A stretch of 64,000 bases of DNA from Clostridia bacterium (GCA_017537365.1 JAFYKZ010000002.1:62001-126000), one strand, 5' to 3'; counted from the first letter of the stretch, positions 53,806 through 64,000 are shown. The notes: generated by a model not told the origin, from the letters alone. Numbers and translations are program-made.

Positions 53806-53834
53806 TTGAAATTCAGGTGATATTGTTATATAAT
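53806..53834 (+). promoter_or_regulatory. Promoter for the YfcE-type phosphodiesterase gene
   Basis: TTGAAA (53806-53811), 17-base spacer, perfect TATAAT (53829-53834). Its -35 borders the ribosome site of the divergent small gene. Confidence 0.75.
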
Positions 53835-53876
53835 ATGTTAAAAATAGAATTTATAGAATAGATAAGGTATAATTTT

Positions 53877-54350
53877 ATGCGCATAGTTGTAATTTCTGAT
53901 TCTCATAAACAAACTTCGGTTATAGATAAAATTTTAAATGCTCAACCTGATGCTAAACATATATTCTTTTTGGGAGATAATGTTTCGGATATAGAGGATT
54001 TTGAGTATATGTATCCAAATTTCAATTTTCATACTGTTTGCGGAAACTGCGATTTCGCAAGTTTATTGCCGTCGGTTGGGTTGGAAATAATTGAAGGTAA
54101 GAGGATACTATATACTCACGGGCATACTTTTTCGGTTAAATACGGAATTTCGCGTTTGCTTGAAACGGCTAAGCAAAACAATTGTGATATTGTGCTTTAT
54201 GGGCATACTCATATCCCTCAAATATTATATGAAGACGGAATATATATTGTTAATCCAGGTTCTTGTTCAAGGTCAAGAGAGGGAGGAAATTCCTATGCAG
54301 TTATAGATATAACCGAGCAGGGAATAATGCCTATTATAATAAGAATTTGA
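53877..54350 (+). CDS. YfcE/MJ0936-type metallophosphoesterase
   Basis: 157 residues of calcineurin-like fold: VVISDSHKQTSVIDK (metal Asp, His), FFLGDNVSDIEDF, VCGNCDFAS, LYTHGHTFSV, VLYGHTHIP and NPGSCSRSREG, matching the YfcE family of small Mn-dependent phosphodiesterases. Family enzymes cleave model phosphodiesters; the natural substrate is not known. Weak TAAGG ribosome site before ATG. Monocistronic, with its own promoter and terminator. Confidence 0.92.
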   Translation: MRIVVISDSHKQTSVIDKILNAQPDAKHIFFLGDNVSDIEDFEYMYPNFNFHTVCGNCDFASLLPSVGLEIIEGKRILYTHGHTFSVKYGISRLLETAKQNNCDIVLYGHTHIPQILYEDGIYIVNPGSCSRSREGGNSYAVIDITEQGIMPIIIRI

Positions 54351-54365
54351 TATAAAATCATATAA

Positions 54366-54402
54366 AAACAGGGCTGTCTCAAAAATTGAGACAGCCCTGT
54401 TT
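54366..54402. terminator. Strong bidirectional terminator
   Basis: A 17-base perfect stem (54366-54382 with 54386-54402), AAA loop, A run before and T run after. It ends the phosphodiesterase transcript and the converging lipoprotein/purine transcript. Confidence 0.9.
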
Positions 54403-54419
54403 GGCATTTATGATTTTAA

Positions 54420-56312
54420 TTAGAAATCAACATTTACAATAAATCTGAAGGATACTCTGCGAGAAGCTGCTAAATCAACTTCGCCGTTAGATTTATAAAC
54501 AGGTTTACTGTTTGAATAGCCAACGTTTTCTAATGATTTGCTCATCTTAGAAACATCAACACCTGTTTCTGCAGATAAACAATAGTTTTTAACATTTAAA
54601 GCTCTTTGCTCGGATAATTGCAAACCACTGGCATAGGTACTACCTGCAATAGGAGCTATATGACCTTCAACCATTGTTTTTGAAATAAAGCCTTCGTATT
54701 TAGAGGAAAAAGCAACGGTTGTATAAGCTTTTATAAACTTATTAAGGAAGGTTTTACCGCTTGCAGTAAGCTCAGCGGAATCGCCGCCGAATAAAACTGA
54801 AGAATCAAGCAAGATTTCGCCTGTTTCTTTATTAACAGTAGCATTAATGCCTTCTTTTTTGAATTCGGCAATTAGCTCGTCAAAAAGACTGTTCTTCTTA
54901 TTGATAACATCTTCTAACTGCTTGCCTGAAACTACCAAATAAACATCTGCGCCGCCATTGTATTTAGCATAAACATAGTATGCCAATGATCTTCTTGAAA
55001 TGCTTGCGTAATCTTTATAGCCTTCTAATAACTTTTTGCCGGTCATAGCATCAACTAAATCATATAGAGAATTGGCGTTATTGGTTTTAACAATCCAAGG
55101 AGCGAAGTGCGAACCTTTTATAGTATAATCTTTGTCTTTATATGAATAATAATAGGTTTCATCTTCAACTTTTTTAGAGGCGAGGAATTCACCGCTAAAA
55201 ACATAATTCTTTTTATTATCTCCAGGTCCGTTGAAGAAAACATCACCGTTTTTATCAATTATGGTATAATATTTGTCATCTCTAAGCATCCAGTTTTGAC
55301 CAAAGATTTTATCATAGTAAACTGATTCATAATTTCCTTTAAGAACGGTTTCACCCTTTAAATTATAAACCTTATTATCAACATGGATAAGTTCGCCATA
55401 GATAGTGATATATTCATCAAATTCAGAAGAAATGATTTTTCCTGTGTTATCCATAACAACATATTTTGAAGAACCGTCTTGATATTTGCTTGCAACAAAA
55501 TATCCGTTGCTCTTACCGCTTGGGGTAAATCCGGTTAAATCATAGTTGAACATTAATTTTCCATCGGCATCGTACATTTCGCCTGTTTTACCTTCAATAG
55601 CGTATGTACCGTCTTCATATAATTTAGCTTTATCGGGTAAAGCTTCACCATTTTCGTTGATTTTAATGGTTTTATTTTCTTCATTGGTGAATTGAATGTA
55701 TCTTCCGCAGGCTGAAATAATAGTTTTCTTAGTGCCTGTTGCACCGGGAACCAGTTTATTTGTTACGATATCAAATACATACCAGTTGCCGTTATACCAT
55801 ATATCATAGGAACTACCATAACAGCTAAGACCTGTATCGGTAAAGCTTAATACAGCTTCATCTTTAATCACAGTACGCGAATTTCCTTTTGCAACAAGGA
55901 TATAACGGTCATTTAAAACACTAAATGTTGCATATCCTGAAATAATGGTTTTTCCTTTTCCATCAATAAGATAAGATGCATTTAAGCTTGCAATATCATT
56001 TTCGTTTGCTGCAACAACCTTTGTAACCTCAAAATAATTACCTCTTGGAGTTACAGCGGCAAATATTGCACCTGTGTCATAAGCACCGTTATAAGACATT
56101 ACGCCCCAAAGGTTATTTTCGCCTTTGTAGTAAAGACCGCCATCGGCAGTTATGAAATTATCGCGGTTAACAGTACCAACTTTTTCTGCAACAAGGTATT
56201 CGGTAAATTTTCCGTTTACAACATTGTTGTTTTTGTCAACAGCTTTGCCGCATCCGGCAAATAAAGAAACCATTAAAAGAGCTGCGAGGGTTAATGCTAA
56301 TAATTTTTTCAT
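54420..56312 (-). CDS. Lipoprotein with WG-repeat-like region and OmpA-like C-terminus
   Basis: 630 residues. The signal peptide ends in a lipobox (LLMVSLFAGCGKA, Cys 21). The middle (about 40-460) is made of short beta-repeats (YDADGKLMFNYDLTG, YTIIDKNGDVFFNG, YKDYASI) like WG/beta-propeller repeats. Residues about 500-630 match the OmpA/MotB peptidoglycan-binding fold: SVLFGGDSAELTASGKTFL, LSEQRALNVKNYC and ASRRVSFRFIV. The Arg of the binding pair is present but its Asp partner seems replaced (VEGHIAP). ATG follows GAGGAGAG. 26 bases behind fhs, so possibly on the purine transcript. Function unknown. Confidence 0.8.
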   Translation of the reverse strand: MKKLLALTLAALLMVSLFAGCGKAVDKNNNVVNGKFTEYLVAEKVGTVNRDNFITADGGLYYKGENNLWGVMSYNGAYDTGAIFAAVTPRGNYFEVTKVVAANENDIASLNASYLIDGKGKTIISGYATFSVLNDRYILVAKGNSRTVIKDEAVLSFTDTGLSCYGSSYDIWYNGNWYVFDIVTNKLVPGATGTKKTIISACGRYIQFTNEENKTIKINENGEALPDKAKLYEDGTYAIEGKTGEMYDADGKLMFNYDLTGFTPSGKSNGYFVASKYQDGSSKYVVMDNTGKIISSEFDEYITIYGELIHVDNKVYNLKGETVLKGNYESVYYDKIFGQNWMLRDDKYYTIIDKNGDVFFNGPGDNKKNYVFSGEFLASKKVEDETYYYSYKDKDYTIKGSHFAPWIVKTNNANSLYDLVDAMTGKKLLEGYKDYASISRRSLAYYVYAKYNGGADVYLVVSGKQLEDVINKKNSLFDELIAEFKKEGINATVNKETGEILLDSSVLFGGDSAELTASGKTFLNKFIKAYTTVAFSSKYEGFISKTMVEGHIAPIAGSTYASGLQLSEQRALNVKNYCLSAETGVDVSKMSKSLENVGYSNSKPVYKSNGEVDLAASRRVSFRFIVNVDF

Positions 56313-56338
56313 TTTAATCTCTCCTCAATAAATTTTTA

Positions 56339-58015
56339 TTAAAATAGACCGGTAATTTTACCGCTATTATCAATATCTATGCGCTCTGCCGCAGGAACTT
56401 TAGGAAGACCTGGCATGGTCATAATATCACCTGTTAGTGCAACTATAAAGCCTGCGCCGGCAGAAATTTTAAGGTTTCTAACTGTAACCTTAAAGCCTTC
56501 GGGAGCACCGAGCTTTGTTGCATCATCTGAGAAACTGTATTGAGTTTTTGCCATACAGATAGGGCAGTTTTCAAATCCCATTTCAGCAAGCTTTTCTGCT
56601 TGTTTTTTAGCGTTAGGGGCTAAAATAACACCATCTCCACCGTAAACCTTGCGAACAATAGCATCTATTTTTTCTTCAATAGTGCCGCTTAGTTCATAGC
56701 TGAAAGTGAAATCGCCTTTTTCTTCTTCGCAAAGGCGCACAACCTCTTTTGCCAATTCCTCGCCGCCTTCGCCGCCTTTTGCCCAAACATCAGAAAGAAC
56801 AACATTAACGCCGAGTTCTTTGCATTTGGCGATAATAAAGTTGATTTCGTTATCTGTATCAGTAGGGAAACGGTTAACTGCAACAACGCAAGGAAGCTTA
56901 TAAACATTTTTGATGTTTGAAACATGTCTTAACAAGTTTGGAATACCCTTTTCAAGAGCTTGAAGATTTTCATCGTTTAATGCCTTTTTATCAAGGCCGC
57001 CATGCATTTTGAGGGCGCGAACAGTTGCAACCATAACAACTGCCGATGGGGTAAGACCTGCCATTCGGCATTTGATATCAAGGAATTTTTCAGCACCTAA
57101 ATCTGCTCCGAAGCCAGCCTCGGTTATAGCGTAATCGCCGAGCTTTAATGCAAGCTTGGTTGCGGTTACGGAGTTACAACCGTGAGCAATGTTTGCGAAA
57201 GGACCGCCATGTACTAAGGCGGGAGTTCCTTCAAGAGTTTGAACCAAGTTGGGTTTAATAGCATCTTTAAGCAAAGCCGCCATAGCACCTGAAGCTTTAA
57301 GCATACCTGCGGTTACGGGTTGGTCGTTAAAATCATAGCCTATGATTATGTTAGAAAGACGGGTTTTAAGGTCATCTATATCTGAAGCTAAGCAAAGCAC
57401 AGCCATAATTTCGCTTGCAACTGTAATATCAAAACCGTCCTCGCGCGGAACACCGTTAACTCTGCCGCCTAAACCGTCAGTTACATAGCGAAGTTGACGG
57501 TCGTTCATATCAACACAGCGTTTCCAGGTAATGCGTCTTGTATCAATACCTAAGCTGTTGCCTTGGTGGATATGGTTATCAAGCATTGCGGCGAGAAGAT
57601 TATTTGCAGCGCCTATCGCGTGGAAATCGCCTGTGAAATGAAGGTTAATATCCTCCATAGGAACAACCTGAGCGTATCCGCCGCCTGCCGCGCCGCCTTT
57701 AATACCGAAAACAGGTCCTAAGGAAGGCTCTCTTAGAGCAACACATACCTTTTTGCCAATTCTTGACATACCATCTGCAAGACCAATAGTAGTAGTGGTC
57801 TTACCCTCACCCGCAGGGGTGGGGGTAATCGCGGTTACTAAAATAAGCTTTCCGTTTTCTTTTTGATTTTCTTTAACGATAGAAAGGTCGATTTTTGCCT
57901 TAAAATTACCGTATTGCTCTAAGTATTTTTGTTCAATACCTGCTTTTTCGGCAATTTCGGTGATAGGTTTCATTTCACATTGTTGAGCTATTTCAATATC
58001 TGATAAATAAGCCAT
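56339..58015 (-). CDS. fhs: Formate-tetrahydrofolate ligase
   Basis: ATP-dependent synthesis of 10-formyl-THF from formate and THF, feeding purine carbons and the one-carbon pool. 558 residues, full length: [20 protein letters not shown] (nucleotide loop), [61 protein letters not shown]-type end (here [10 protein letters not shown]). Follows purL by 12 bases. Fits use of formate by an anaerobe. Confidence 0.98.
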   Translation of the reverse strand: MAYLSDIEIAQQCEMKPITEIAEKAGIEQKYLEQYGNFKAKIDLSIVKENQKENGKLILVTAITPTPAGEGKTTTTIGLADGMSRIGKKVCVALREPSLGPVFGIKGGAAGGGYAQVVPMEDINLHFTGDFHAIGAANNLLAAMLDNHIHQGNSLGIDTRRITWKRCVDMNDRQLRYVTDGLGGRVNGVPREDGFDITVASEIMAVLCLASDIDDLKTRLSNIIIGYDFNDQPVTAGMLKASGAMAALLKDAIKPNLVQTLEGTPALVHGGPFANIAHGCNSVTATKLALKLGDYAITEAGFGADLGAEKFLDIKCRMAGLTPSAVVMVATVRALKMHGGLDKKALNDENLQALEKGIPNLLRHVSNIKNVYKLPCVVAVNRFPTDTDNEINFIIAKCKELGVNVVLSDVWAKGGEGGEELAKEVVRLCEEEKGDFTFSYELSGTIEEKIDAIVRKVYGGDGVILAPNAKKQAEKLAEMGFENCPICMAKTQYSFSDDATKLGAPEGFKVTVRNLKISAGAGFIVALTGDIMTMPGLPKVPAAERIDIDNSGKITGLF

Positions 58016-58027
58016 TTTTATACCCTC

Positions 58028-61000
58028 TTATTTAAAGTATTTTACTGCGGATTTAAACATCTTAATATCATAATCACCGTAAACATTTTTATAAAGTCCG
58101 TCGCCCCAACGTTCGCTATGACCCATTTTACCGAATACACGGCCGTCAGGAGAGGTGATACCCTCGATAGCGTAAACCGAATCATTGGGATTAAAGTGGA
58201 TATCGCTTGTTGCGTTGCCGTTAAGGTCAACATACTGGGTTGCGATTTGTCCGTTCTTAGCTAGCTCACGAACAAGCTCTTCACAAGCCAAGAAACGACC
58301 CTCACCGTGTGAAATCGGAACATTATAAATATCGCCAACATTAGTATCGGCAAGCCAAGGAGATTTGTTGGAAGCAATTCTTGTTCTAACAATCTTTGAT
58401 TGGTGGCGGCCAATAGTATTAAATGTTAAGGTTGGGCAGTTTTCATCAGTATCAATAATCTTACCATAGGGAACAAGACCTAATTTGATTAGAGCCTGGA
58501 AACCGTTACAAATACCGCACATTAAACCGTCGCGATTTTCTAAAAGGTCGGTAACCTGCTCTTTAATAACTCCGTTGCGGAAGAATGCGGTTATAAATTT
58601 ACCGCTACCATCAGGCTCATCACCGCCCGAGAAACCACCGGGAACGAATATCATTTGAGAGGTTTTAATCTTTTCTGCAAAGCTTTCAACGCTTCTTGCA
58701 ATACCGTCGCTAGACTGATTATTAATAACAAATATCTCAGGCTCAGCACCTGCATCACGCATAGCCTTTGCGGAATCAAATTCACAGTTGGTGCCTGGGA
58801 ATACAGGGATAAGCACCTTTGGACGAGCTACTTTAATTGAAGGTGCAATTCTGGATTCTGCATTATAGCAGAAGTTTTCCATTTTAGTGTTGCTATCCTT
58901 AATATTGCATTTATAAACGCTCTCTAATTTATCTTCATAAACTTTAAGAAGCTCGGAAATCTCGATTTCTTCTGATTTGAAGCAGATTTTGCCGTTATCT
59001 ACGGTTTCACCAATGCAGATAGCATCAGAAACATCCTCGGTTACTTCCAAAATAAAGCTACCGTAATTATATCCGAAGATAGATTCTGTGCACATATTAT
59101 CGTCATACTTAAAGCCAATAGAGTTACCGAAGCTCATCTTCATAACTGCTTCACCGATACCGCCAAGACCTAAGGTATAAGCCGATTTAACGATACCTTT
59201 ACGCATTAGCTCGGTTACCTTATTAAAGGTTTTAATTTGTGATTCGGTGTTAGGAAGATTTGTTTTCTCATCATAAACAGGGCAGAGAAGAACAACCTTA
59301 TTGCCAGCTTCTTTAAATTCAGGAGAAATTATATTTTTAATTTTATCGGTTGTAACAGCAAAGGAAACAAGGGTAGGGGGAACATCTAGATTTTCAAATG
59401 TACCGCTCATTGAGTCTTTACCGCCGATTGAACCGATACCGTATTCAAGTTGAGCTTTAAATGCACCGAGAAGAGCAGATAAAGGTTTGCCCCAACGCTT
59501 ACCGTCTTTTCCAGGACGCTCAAAATATTCTTGGAAGGTTAGATATACATCTTCAAAAGAACCGCCTGTTGCAATTAATTTTGCAACCGATTCAACAACT
59601 GCTAAATATGCGCTATGATAGGGGCTCTTATCTGCAATAAAGGGATTATAACCCCAAGCCATAAGTGAACAATCGTCGGTATGCTTTTGCTCAACCGAGA
59701 TTTTTTGAACCATAGCTTGAATAGGAGTTAACTGATTCTTACCGCCGAAAGGCATAAGCACTGTTCCTGCGCCGATTGTAGAGTCAAACTGCTCGGAAAG
59801 ACCTCTCTTAGAGCAGATATTAAGGTCATCTGCTAAGGCTTTCATATTATCGGTAAAGCTGCCTGAAATTTCTTTGGTATAATCCTCAGGCTTAGCGGGG
59901 GTTATATCAATATGCTTTTCAGCACCGTTTGAATTCAAGAATTCGCGGCTGATATCAACTATTGTTTTGCCGTTCCAGGTCATAACAAGGCGAGGCTCGG
60001 CTTTGATATCAGCAACCTTAACTGCCTGCAAGTTTTCTTTATGAGCTAATTCTAAGAAACGGTCGATATTTTCTTTTTCAATAACAACAGCCATTCTTTC
60101 CTGAGATTCACTGATTGCAAGCTCAGTTCCATCAAGACCGTCATACTTTTTAGGAACTGCATTAAGGTCGATTAAAAGACCGTCAGCCAGTTCGCCGATA
60201 GCAACCGAAACACCGCCTGCGCCAAAGTCATTACAACGCTTAATCATACGGCAAGCTTCATAGTTTCTGAATAATCTTTGGAGTTTTCTTTCCTCAGGTG
60301 CGTTACCTTTTTGAACTTCTGCGCCACATGAGGTTAAAGATTCAAGGGTATGAGATTTTGAAGAACCGGTAGCACCGCCGCAACCATCGCGACCTGTGCT
60401 TCCGCCAAGAAGTATTACAACATCACCGGGAGAGGGAACTTCGCGGCGAACATTTTCTGCGGGGGCAGCTGCAATAACCGCACCGATTTCCATACGCTTA
60501 GCAGTATAACCCTCGTGGTAAATTTCATCAACAATACCTGTTGCAAGACCGATTTGGTTACCGTAAGAGGAATAACCGTCAGCCGCGGTGGTAACGATTT
60601 TTCTTTGAGGGAGTTTGCCAGGAATGGTTTCGGCAACACTTTTTAACGGGTTGCCTGCGCCTGTAACACGCATCGCACCATATACATAGCTTCTGCCTGA
60701 TAACGGGTCGCGGATAGCACCGCCGATACAGGTTGCCGCGCCGCCGAAAGGCTCGATTTCGGTCGGGTGGTTATGGGTTTCGTTTTTAAAGAGCAATAAC
60801 CAATCCTCAGAAACACCGTCAACATCAACCTTGATTTTAACGGTGCAAGCATTGATTTCTTCTGATTCATCTAACTTATCGAGTTTACCGTCCTTCTTTA
60901 ACTGACGAACAGCCAAGGTTGCAATATCCATAAGACAAATCGGCTTTGTTCTGCCGAGAGCCTTGCGGGTATTAAGGTATTCATCATAAGCTTCTTTTAA

Positions 61001-61720
61001 AAGTTCATCTTCAAATTCAACATTATCAATGTTGGTTAAAAATGTTGTATGACGGCAATGGTCGGACCAATATGTATCTATCATACGAATTTCGGTGATA
61101 GTTGGGTTGCGGTTTTCGGATTTGAAATAATCTTGGCAAAATGCAATATCATCAGCATCCATTGCAAGACCATATTCTTTAACGAAGTTTTCAAGACCTG
61201 CTCTATCAAGCTCAATAAAGCCTTCGAGAGTTGCAACCTCGGTTGGAATATCATATTTAGTTTCAAGTGTTTCGGGCTTTTCGAGAGTAGCTTCTCTTGC
61301 TTCAACAGGGTTGATAACATATTTTTTAATCTCAGCAAGCTCGCTATCGCTAATATTTCCGCCTAAGATATAAACCTTAGCGGTTTTAACTAACGGACGC
61401 TCGCCCTGAGAAATGATTTGAATACATTGAGCGGCAGAATCGGCTCTCTGGTCGAACTGACCAGGTAAAAATTCAACTGCAAAAACAGTATCGTTACCTG
61501 TTTCGATTTCAGCGGTTGCAATATCTAATTGAGGCTCTGAGAAAACAGTATTAACTGCATAATCAAAAAGCTCTTTTTCAATATTATCAACATCATAGCG
61601 GTTTATAACTCTAACGCTTGTTACAGAGCTTATCTGCAAAAGACCGTTAATGTCTTTAAGCAAACCGTTTGCCTCATGGGCTAGTTCCTTTTTCTTTTCA
61701 ACAAATATACGGTAAACCAT
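58028..61720 (-). CDS. purL: Phosphoribosylformylglycinamidine synthase, single-chain
   Basis: Fourth step of purine synthesis, FGAR to FGAM with glutamine and ATP. 1230 residues, the long clostridial single-chain form instead of the PurS/PurQ/PurL set. N-terminal PurS-like region (about 1-150), linker with DTYWSDHCRHTTF, ATP-grasp-like synthase with NETHNHPTEIEPFGGAATCIGG and a second half (GSIGGKDSMSG), then the glutaminase with PVFPGTNCEFDSAKA, CGICNGFQALIKLG (nucleophile Cys) and PISHGEGRF (His/Glu). AGGAGG precedes ATG 61720, six bases after purD. Confidence 0.97.
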   Translation of the reverse strand: MVYRIFVEKKKELAHEANGLLKDINGLLQISSVTSVRVINRYDVDNIEKELFDYAVNTVFSEPQLDIATAEIETGNDTVFAVEFLPGQFDQRADSAAQCIQIISQGERPLVKTAKVYILGGNISDSELAEIKKYVINPVEAREATLEKPETLETKYDIPTEVATLEGFIELDRAGLENFVKEYGLAMDADDIAFCQDYFKSENRNPTITEIRMIDTYWSDHCRHTTFLTNIDNVEFEDELLKEAYDEYLNTRKALGRTKPICLMDIATLAVRQLKKDGKLDKLDESEEINACTVKIKVDVDGVSEDWLLLFKNETHNHPTEIEPFGGAATCIGGAIRDPLSGRSYVYGAMRVTGAGNPLKSVAETIPGKLPQRKIVTTAADGYSSYGNQIGLATGIVDEIYHEGYTAKRMEIGAVIAAAPAENVRREVPSPGDVVILLGGSTGRDGCGGATGSSKSHTLESLTSCGAEVQKGNAPEERKLQRLFRNYEACRMIKRCNDFGAGGVSVAIGELADGLLIDLNAVPKKYDGLDGTELAISESQERMAVVIEKENIDRFLELAHKENLQAVKVADIKAEPRLVMTWNGKTIVDISREFLNSNGAEKHIDITPAKPEDYTKEISGSFTDNMKALADDLNICSKRGLSEQFDSTIGAGTVLMPFGGKNQLTPIQAMVQKISVEQKHTDDCSLMAWGYNPFIADKSPYHSAYLAVVESVAKLIATGGSFEDVYLTFQEYFERPGKDGKRWGKPLSALLGAFKAQLEYGIGSIGGKDSMSGTFENLDVPPTLVSFAVTTDKIKNIISPEFKEAGNKVVLLCPVYDEKTNLPNTESQIKTFNKVTELMRKGIVKSAYTLGLGGIGEAVMKMSFGNSIGFKYDDNMCTESIFGYNYGSFILEVTEDVSDAICIGETVDNGKICFKSEEIEISELLKVYEDKLESVYKCNIKDSNTKMENFCYNAESRIAPSIKVARPKVLIPVFPGTNCEFDSAKAMRDAGAEPEIFVINNQSSDGIARSVESFAEKIKTSQMIFVPGGFSGGDEPDGSGKFITAFFRNGVIKEQVTDLLENRDGLMCGICNGFQALIKLGLVPYGKIIDTDENCPTLTFNTIGRHQSKIVRTRIASNKSPWLADTNVGDIYNVPISHGEGRFLACEELVRELAKNGQIATQYVDLNGNATSDIHFNPNDSVYAIEGITSPDGRVFGKMGHSERWGDGLYKNVYGDYDIKMFKSAVKYFK

Positions 61721-61726
61721 ATTTTA

Positions 61727-62992
61727 TTACCTCCTGGCATTTAGTGCCTTAGCACCGATATCTTTTCTGTAAAAAGCGTTTGCAAATGAAACCTTGTTTA
61801 CATTTTCGTAAGCTTTATTTATAGCGTCCTCTAAGTTTTGGGCAGTTGCGGTAACACCTAAAACTCTTCCGCCTGCGGTTTTTAAAACATCACCGTCAAG
61901 CTTAGCACCTGCAACATAAACCTTATTCTTAACACTATCATCAATTTTAAGCTCAAATCCGCTTTCATATTTTTGCGGATATCCGCTTGAAGCCATAACA
62001 ACACAAGCAGCACTGCCGTTTGAGAATTTAACATCTTCCGCTTTTAAAGTGCCATAAGTTGTAGCTTTCATTATTTCTAATAAATCACTTTCAAGTAGGG
62101 GGAGAACAACCTGAGTTTCGGGGTCGCCGAAACGGCAGTTATATTCGATTACCTTAGGTCCGTTTTTGGTTATCATAAGACCGAAATAAAGGCAACCCTT
62201 AAAGGTTCTACCTTCCGAATTCATAGCATTAATAGTAGGTTTGAAAATGGTTTCCATACAAACTTTCGCAATATCTTCGGTATAATAGGGGTTTGGAGCA
62301 ATAGTTCCCATACCGCCTGTATTCAAACCGTTATCACCGTCAAGCGCTCTCTTATGGTCCATAGATGATACCATTGGAACTACGGTTTTACCGTCTGTAA
62401 ACGAAAGAACTGAAACCTCAGGACCCTCTAAAAATTCTTCAATTACGATATTATTTCCGCTTTCGCCGAAAACTTTATCCTCCATCATAGAGCGAACGGC
62501 GTTTATAGCTTCGTCTCTGGTCATAGCAATTATAACGCCTTTACCGAGAGCTAAACCGTCTGCTTTAATAACGGTAGGAATTGGAGCGGTTTCAAGATAT
62601 TTGAGCGCATCCTCTATATTTGAAAAAACCTCATATTCAGCAGTTGGAATATTATATTTTTTCATAAGGTTTTTAGAGAAAACCTTGCTTCCCTCAATTA
62701 TAGCCGCCGCTTTGTTAGGACCGAAACAGTCAATTCCAACTTCGTTCAGAGCATCAACCGCGCCTAAAACTAACGGGTCATCAGGTGCTACAACCGCATA
62801 GTCAATCTTTTCCTTAACTGCAAAATCAACTATATTTTCAATATCCTTAGCACCGATATTAACACAAATCGCATCCTCTGCCATACCACCGTTTCCAGGT
62901 AATGCATAAATGGAGGTTATTTCTTTGTTTTCTTTAAGCTTTTTAATTATGGCGTGTTCGCGACCGCCGCCGCCTACAACCATTACCTTCAT
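61727..62992 (-). CDS. purD: Phosphoribosylamine-glycine ligase
   Basis: Second step of purine synthesis, joining glycine to phosphoribosylamine. 421 residues of ATP-grasp fold: MVVGGGGREHAII, ALPGNGGMAEDAICVNI, VIKADGLALGKGVIIA, SFTDGKTVVPMVSSMDHKRA, NTGGMGTIAPNPYYT, and NCRFGDPETQVVLPLL. ATG 62992 follows AAGGAG. Glycine for it can come from GlyA, encoded directly upstream. Confidence 0.97.
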   Translation of the reverse strand: MKVMVVGGGGREHAIIKKLKENKEITSIYALPGNGGMAEDAICVNIGAKDIENIVDFAVKEKIDYAVVAPDDPLVLGAVDALNEVGIDCFGPNKAAAIIEGSKVFSKNLMKKYNIPTAEYEVFSNIEDALKYLETAPIPTVIKADGLALGKGVIIAMTRDEAINAVRSMMEDKVFGESGNNIVIEEFLEGPEVSVLSFTDGKTVVPMVSSMDHKRALDGDNGLNTGGMGTIAPNPYYTEDIAKVCMETIFKPTINAMNSEGRTFKGCLYFGLMITKNGPKVIEYNCRFGDPETQVVLPLLESDLLEIMKATTYGTLKAEDVKFSNGSAACVVMASSGYPQKYESGFELKIDDSVKNKVYVAGAKLDGDVLKTAGGRVLGVTATAQNLEDAINKAYENVNKVSFANAFYRKDIGAKALNARR

Positions 62993-63010
62993 ATTTGTAA
63001 CTCCTTAAAA

Positions 63011-64000
63011 TTAATAAATCGGGAACTTAGCGCAAAGCTCTTGTACTGCATTTGATACATAATCCTTATTAGCATCGTAATCCTTAACGATTGCGCTAAT
63101 CCAATTAGCAATAAGCTTCATTTCGTTTTCTTTGAAGCCTCTTGTTGTAACCGCAGGAGTACCAAGACGAACACCGCTTGTAACAAAAGGACTTTGAGGG
63201 TCGTTAGGAACGGTGTTTTTGTTTGCGGTGATATGAACCTCATCAAGTCTGTGTTCAAGCTCTTTACCTGTGATACCTGCATTTACAAGTTTTAAGAGCA
63301 TAAGGTGGTTATCGGTTCCGCCTGAAACTATTTCCAACCCCTCGTCTTTAAGAGACTGACAAAGAGTTGCGGCATTTTTAACAACCTGAGTTTGATATTC
63401 TTTAAATTCAGGTGTTAATGCCTCTCCTAATGCTACTGCCTTAGCGGCAATAATATGCATTAAAGGACCGCCCTGAGTTCCTGGGAATACAGCTTTATTT
63501 ATCTTAGTGTAAATTTCTTCATCATTGCAAAGAATCATACCGCCGCGAGGACCTCTAAGGGTTTTATGAGTTGTAGTGGTAACAACATGAGCATAGGGGA
63601 TAGGTGATGGGTGAACACCTGCGGCGATAAGACCTGCAATATGAGCCATATCAACCATTAAGTATGCGCCAACCTCGTCTGCTATTTCGCGGCAACGGGG
63701 AAAATCAATAATTCTTGAATAAGCAGAAGCACCAACAACGATAAGTTTTGGCTTGCATTCAAGAGCAATTTTTCTCATTTCGTCATAATCTATCATTTCG
63801 GTTTCGTCATTAACACCGTAAGGCACGATGTTAAAATATTTACCCGAAATGTTAACAGGTGAACCGTGAGACAAATGGCCGCCTTGTTGGAGGTTCATAC
63901 CCATAACAGTGTCGCCTGGTTGAATAAGTGCAAAGAAAGCGGCAAGGTTTGCATTAGCGCCAGAATGAGGCTGAACATTAGCAAAGTTGCATCCAAAAAC
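63011..64000 (-). CDS. glyA: Serine hydroxymethyltransferase, 5' end outside window
   Basis: Converts serine and THF to glycine and methylene-THF, supplying both glycine for PurD and one-carbon units for Fhs-linked folate. 329 residues visible; the N-terminus lies beyond the right edge. Visible: [73 protein letters not shown] with the PLP Lys, and a C-terminal [13 protein letters not shown]. An internal ATG at 63904 is not the start. First gene of the glyA-purD-purL-fhs run that we can see. Confidence 0.97.
   Translation of the reverse strand, partial: VFGCNFANVQPHSGANANLAAFFALIQPGDTVMGMNLQQGGHLSHGSPVNISGKYFNIVPYGVNDETEMIDYDEMRKIALECKPKLIVVGASAYSRIIDFPRCREIADEVGAYLMVDMAHIAGLIAAGVHPSPIPYAHVVTTTTHKTLRGPRGGMILCNDEEIYTKINKAVFPGTQGGPLMHIIAAKAVALGEALTPEFKEYQTQVVKNAATLCQSLKDEGLEIVSGGTDNHLMLLKLVNAGITGKELEHRLDEVHITANKNTVPNDPQSPFVTSGVRLGTPAVTTRGFKENEMKLIANWISAIVKDYDANKDYVSNAVQELCAKFPIY

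Overview
The window is a contiguous, gene-dense, low-GC chromosomal segment from an anaerobic, spore-forming member of the Firmicutes, most likely class Clostridia in the Oscillospiraceae/Ruminococcaceae neighbourhood. The reasons are SpoIIR and a YtvI-like protein (sporulation), a GalT of the Firmicutes class, a long single-chain PurL, formate-tetrahydrofolate ligase, strong AGGAGG-type ribosome binding sites, frequent TTG starts and TTGACA/TATAAT-type promoters. The placement is inference from gene content. I see no prophage, transposase, CRISPR array or rRNA. There is one tRNA, and no gene-free stretch longer than 300 bases.

Layout. 1-4322: a class A penicillin-binding protein cut by the window edge (-), then polysaccharide deacetylase, ispE, spoIIR and rpmE (+). 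4333-10494 (+): YigZ-type protein, dgt, dnaG, rpoD, a TSCPD protein, an unknown protein, and an amidase whose ribosome binding site lies inside a terminator-like hairpin. 10527-15676 (-): wecB and an undecaprenyl-phosphate sugar transferase (surface glycan), then an ABC exporter with a glycerophosphodiesterase. 15840-16667 (+): zinc-ribbon membrane protein and mgsA. 16716-24982: ytvI-like (-); hom-lysC-DUF4364 (+) converging on dapB-dapA-asd (-), together most of the aspartate to lysine/threonine pathway; then queA. 25109-27525 (-): an AT-rich orphan membrane protein, a GC-rich nested inverted repeat, galT and tRNA-Arg(CCT).

27612-38207 (+) is a complete histidine operon. It starts with a YerC/TrpR-type regulator, continues with a fused HisZ-HisG enzyme, then D, C, B, H, A, F, IE and a PHP phosphatase, and runs on into an SDR oxidoreductase and a MATE transporter. 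38241-44015 (-): queH, secA, an Xaa-Pro peptidase and an AGCS symporter. A 30-base near-perfect palindrome holding both -35 boxes separates the symporter from a divergent unit of cysteine desulfurase, thiI and pncC, followed by a class B sortase, a membrane protein with a decayed CinA-N-like domain, and an NSS transporter (44161-50340).

50437-52790 (-) is a compact operon of class B sortase, LCP ligase-type protein and small secreted protein. The last carries a sorting-type C-terminus whose motif departs from LPxTG/NPxTG, so it is a plausible dedicated surface-anchoring unit. 52893-53793 (-) holds three small unknown genes in tandem, followed by a YfcE-type phosphodiesterase (+). The end (54420-64000, -) is a one-carbon/purine operon, glyA-purD-purL-fhs, followed after 26 bases by a lipoprotein that ends in an OmpA-like domain.

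The observations most worth following up are the HisZ-HisG fusion behind a candidate operator, the sortase/LCP/substrate operon, the divergent-promoter palindrome at 44061-44090, the CinA-like membrane protein paired with a second sortase, and the OmpA-like lipoprotein behind the purine operon.
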